From: Sphaerimonospora cavernae
Lineage (GTDB): Bacteria > Actinomycetota > Actinomycetes > Streptosporangiales > Streptosporangiaceae
Direction: 5' to 3'
DNA length: 64,000 bases
Assembly: GCF_042435035.1 (NCBI RefSeq)
Contig: NZ_JBHMQT010000009.1
Location: forward strand, 132,199-196,198
The notes beneath the pieces were generated by a model. The model saw only the letters and a list, made by a program, of their open reading frames with translations, made no database searches and was not told where the DNA came from. A program made the translations under genes and the position numbers. Shown in pieces: positions 63,945-64,000 of the stretch. Position 1 is the stretch's first letter, and every line of letters begins with the position of its first letter.

Positions 63945-63987
63945 GCGGGCCAGTGCTCCGGCGTTCACGCCGGGGGTGAAGGCCCGC
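63945..63987. other. Two-tier stem-loop at the right edge
   Basis: GCGGGCC (63945-63951) pairs with GGCCCGC (63981-63987), enclosing CCGGCG-TTCA-CGCCGG (63958-63973). It may be the beta-lactamase terminator, 43 bp after its stop, or the edge of an element or RNA cut by the window end. Confidence 0.5.
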
Positions 63988-64000
63988 GCGGGAGTGCCCT

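Overview
The window is about 70% GC, with many GTG/TTG starts, overlapping stop-start codons and leaderless-looking promoters. It reads as chromosome of a filamentous actinomycete, most like Streptosporangiaceae (Nonomuraea/Streptosporangium relatives). That assignment rests on gene content and style, not on a search. No rRNA, tRNA, transposase, integrase or CRISPR array is visible.

Layout. (1) 1-2882: housekeeping genes: a DUF6542-type membrane protein cut by the left edge, rmuC, and ychF. (2) 2922-6869: an IclR regulator divergent from a sugar ABC importer (lipoprotein plus two permeases, no ATPase). (3) 6960-28933: a non-ribosomal peptide cluster with two divergent, tightly overlapping operons sharing a 315-bp promoter region. 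The left arm, 18889 to 6960, encodes a free-standing adenylating enzyme, a C-PCP protein, 2-oxoacid dehydrogenase E1-alpha, E1-beta and E2, a C-A-PCP-TE synthetase fused to an MFS exporter, and an MbtH protein. The right arm, 19205 to 28933, encodes a C-A-PCP-C-A-PCP synthetase, a free carrier protein, a free condensation protein and a dimethylformamidase-like protein. (4) 28989-32833: a quinone-oxidoreductase/TetR pair, a secreted chitin-type LPMO, and a secreted protein built on pentapeptide repeats. (5) 33216-45601: a conjugation-type (TcpC/TcpE/VirB4/VirB6/NlpC-P60) operon without relaxase, coupling protein or integrase, plus a NUDIX gene and a proline/tyrosine-rich membrane protein. (6) 45598-45833: a convergent spacer with five copies of a short repeat around a perfect 38-bp palindrome. 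(7) 45885-54309: two complete succinate dehydrogenase/fumarate reductase complexes transcribed away from each other with a LysR gene between them. (8) 54445-63902: a BTRD1-repeat secreted protein, a Uma2 protein, a hypothetical protein, a HepT/MntA toxin-antitoxin pair, an asymmetric heterodimeric ABC exporter, a questin-oxidase family protein and a class A beta-lactamase.

The most unusual region is the peptide cluster. Its release thioesterase carries cysteine where serine is expected and is continuous with a 12-helix exporter. The operon brings its own ketoacid dehydrogenase E1/E2 without E3. The promoter between the two arms holds a perfect 21-bp palindrome whose 13-bp core recurs at the LPMO promoter. 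Other signals not explained by genes are three GTGA-N6-TCAC sites before one sdh operon, a duplicated ATAGC-N5-GCTAT box before lysR and the other sdh operon, and the repeat/palindrome array at 45.6-45.8 kb.
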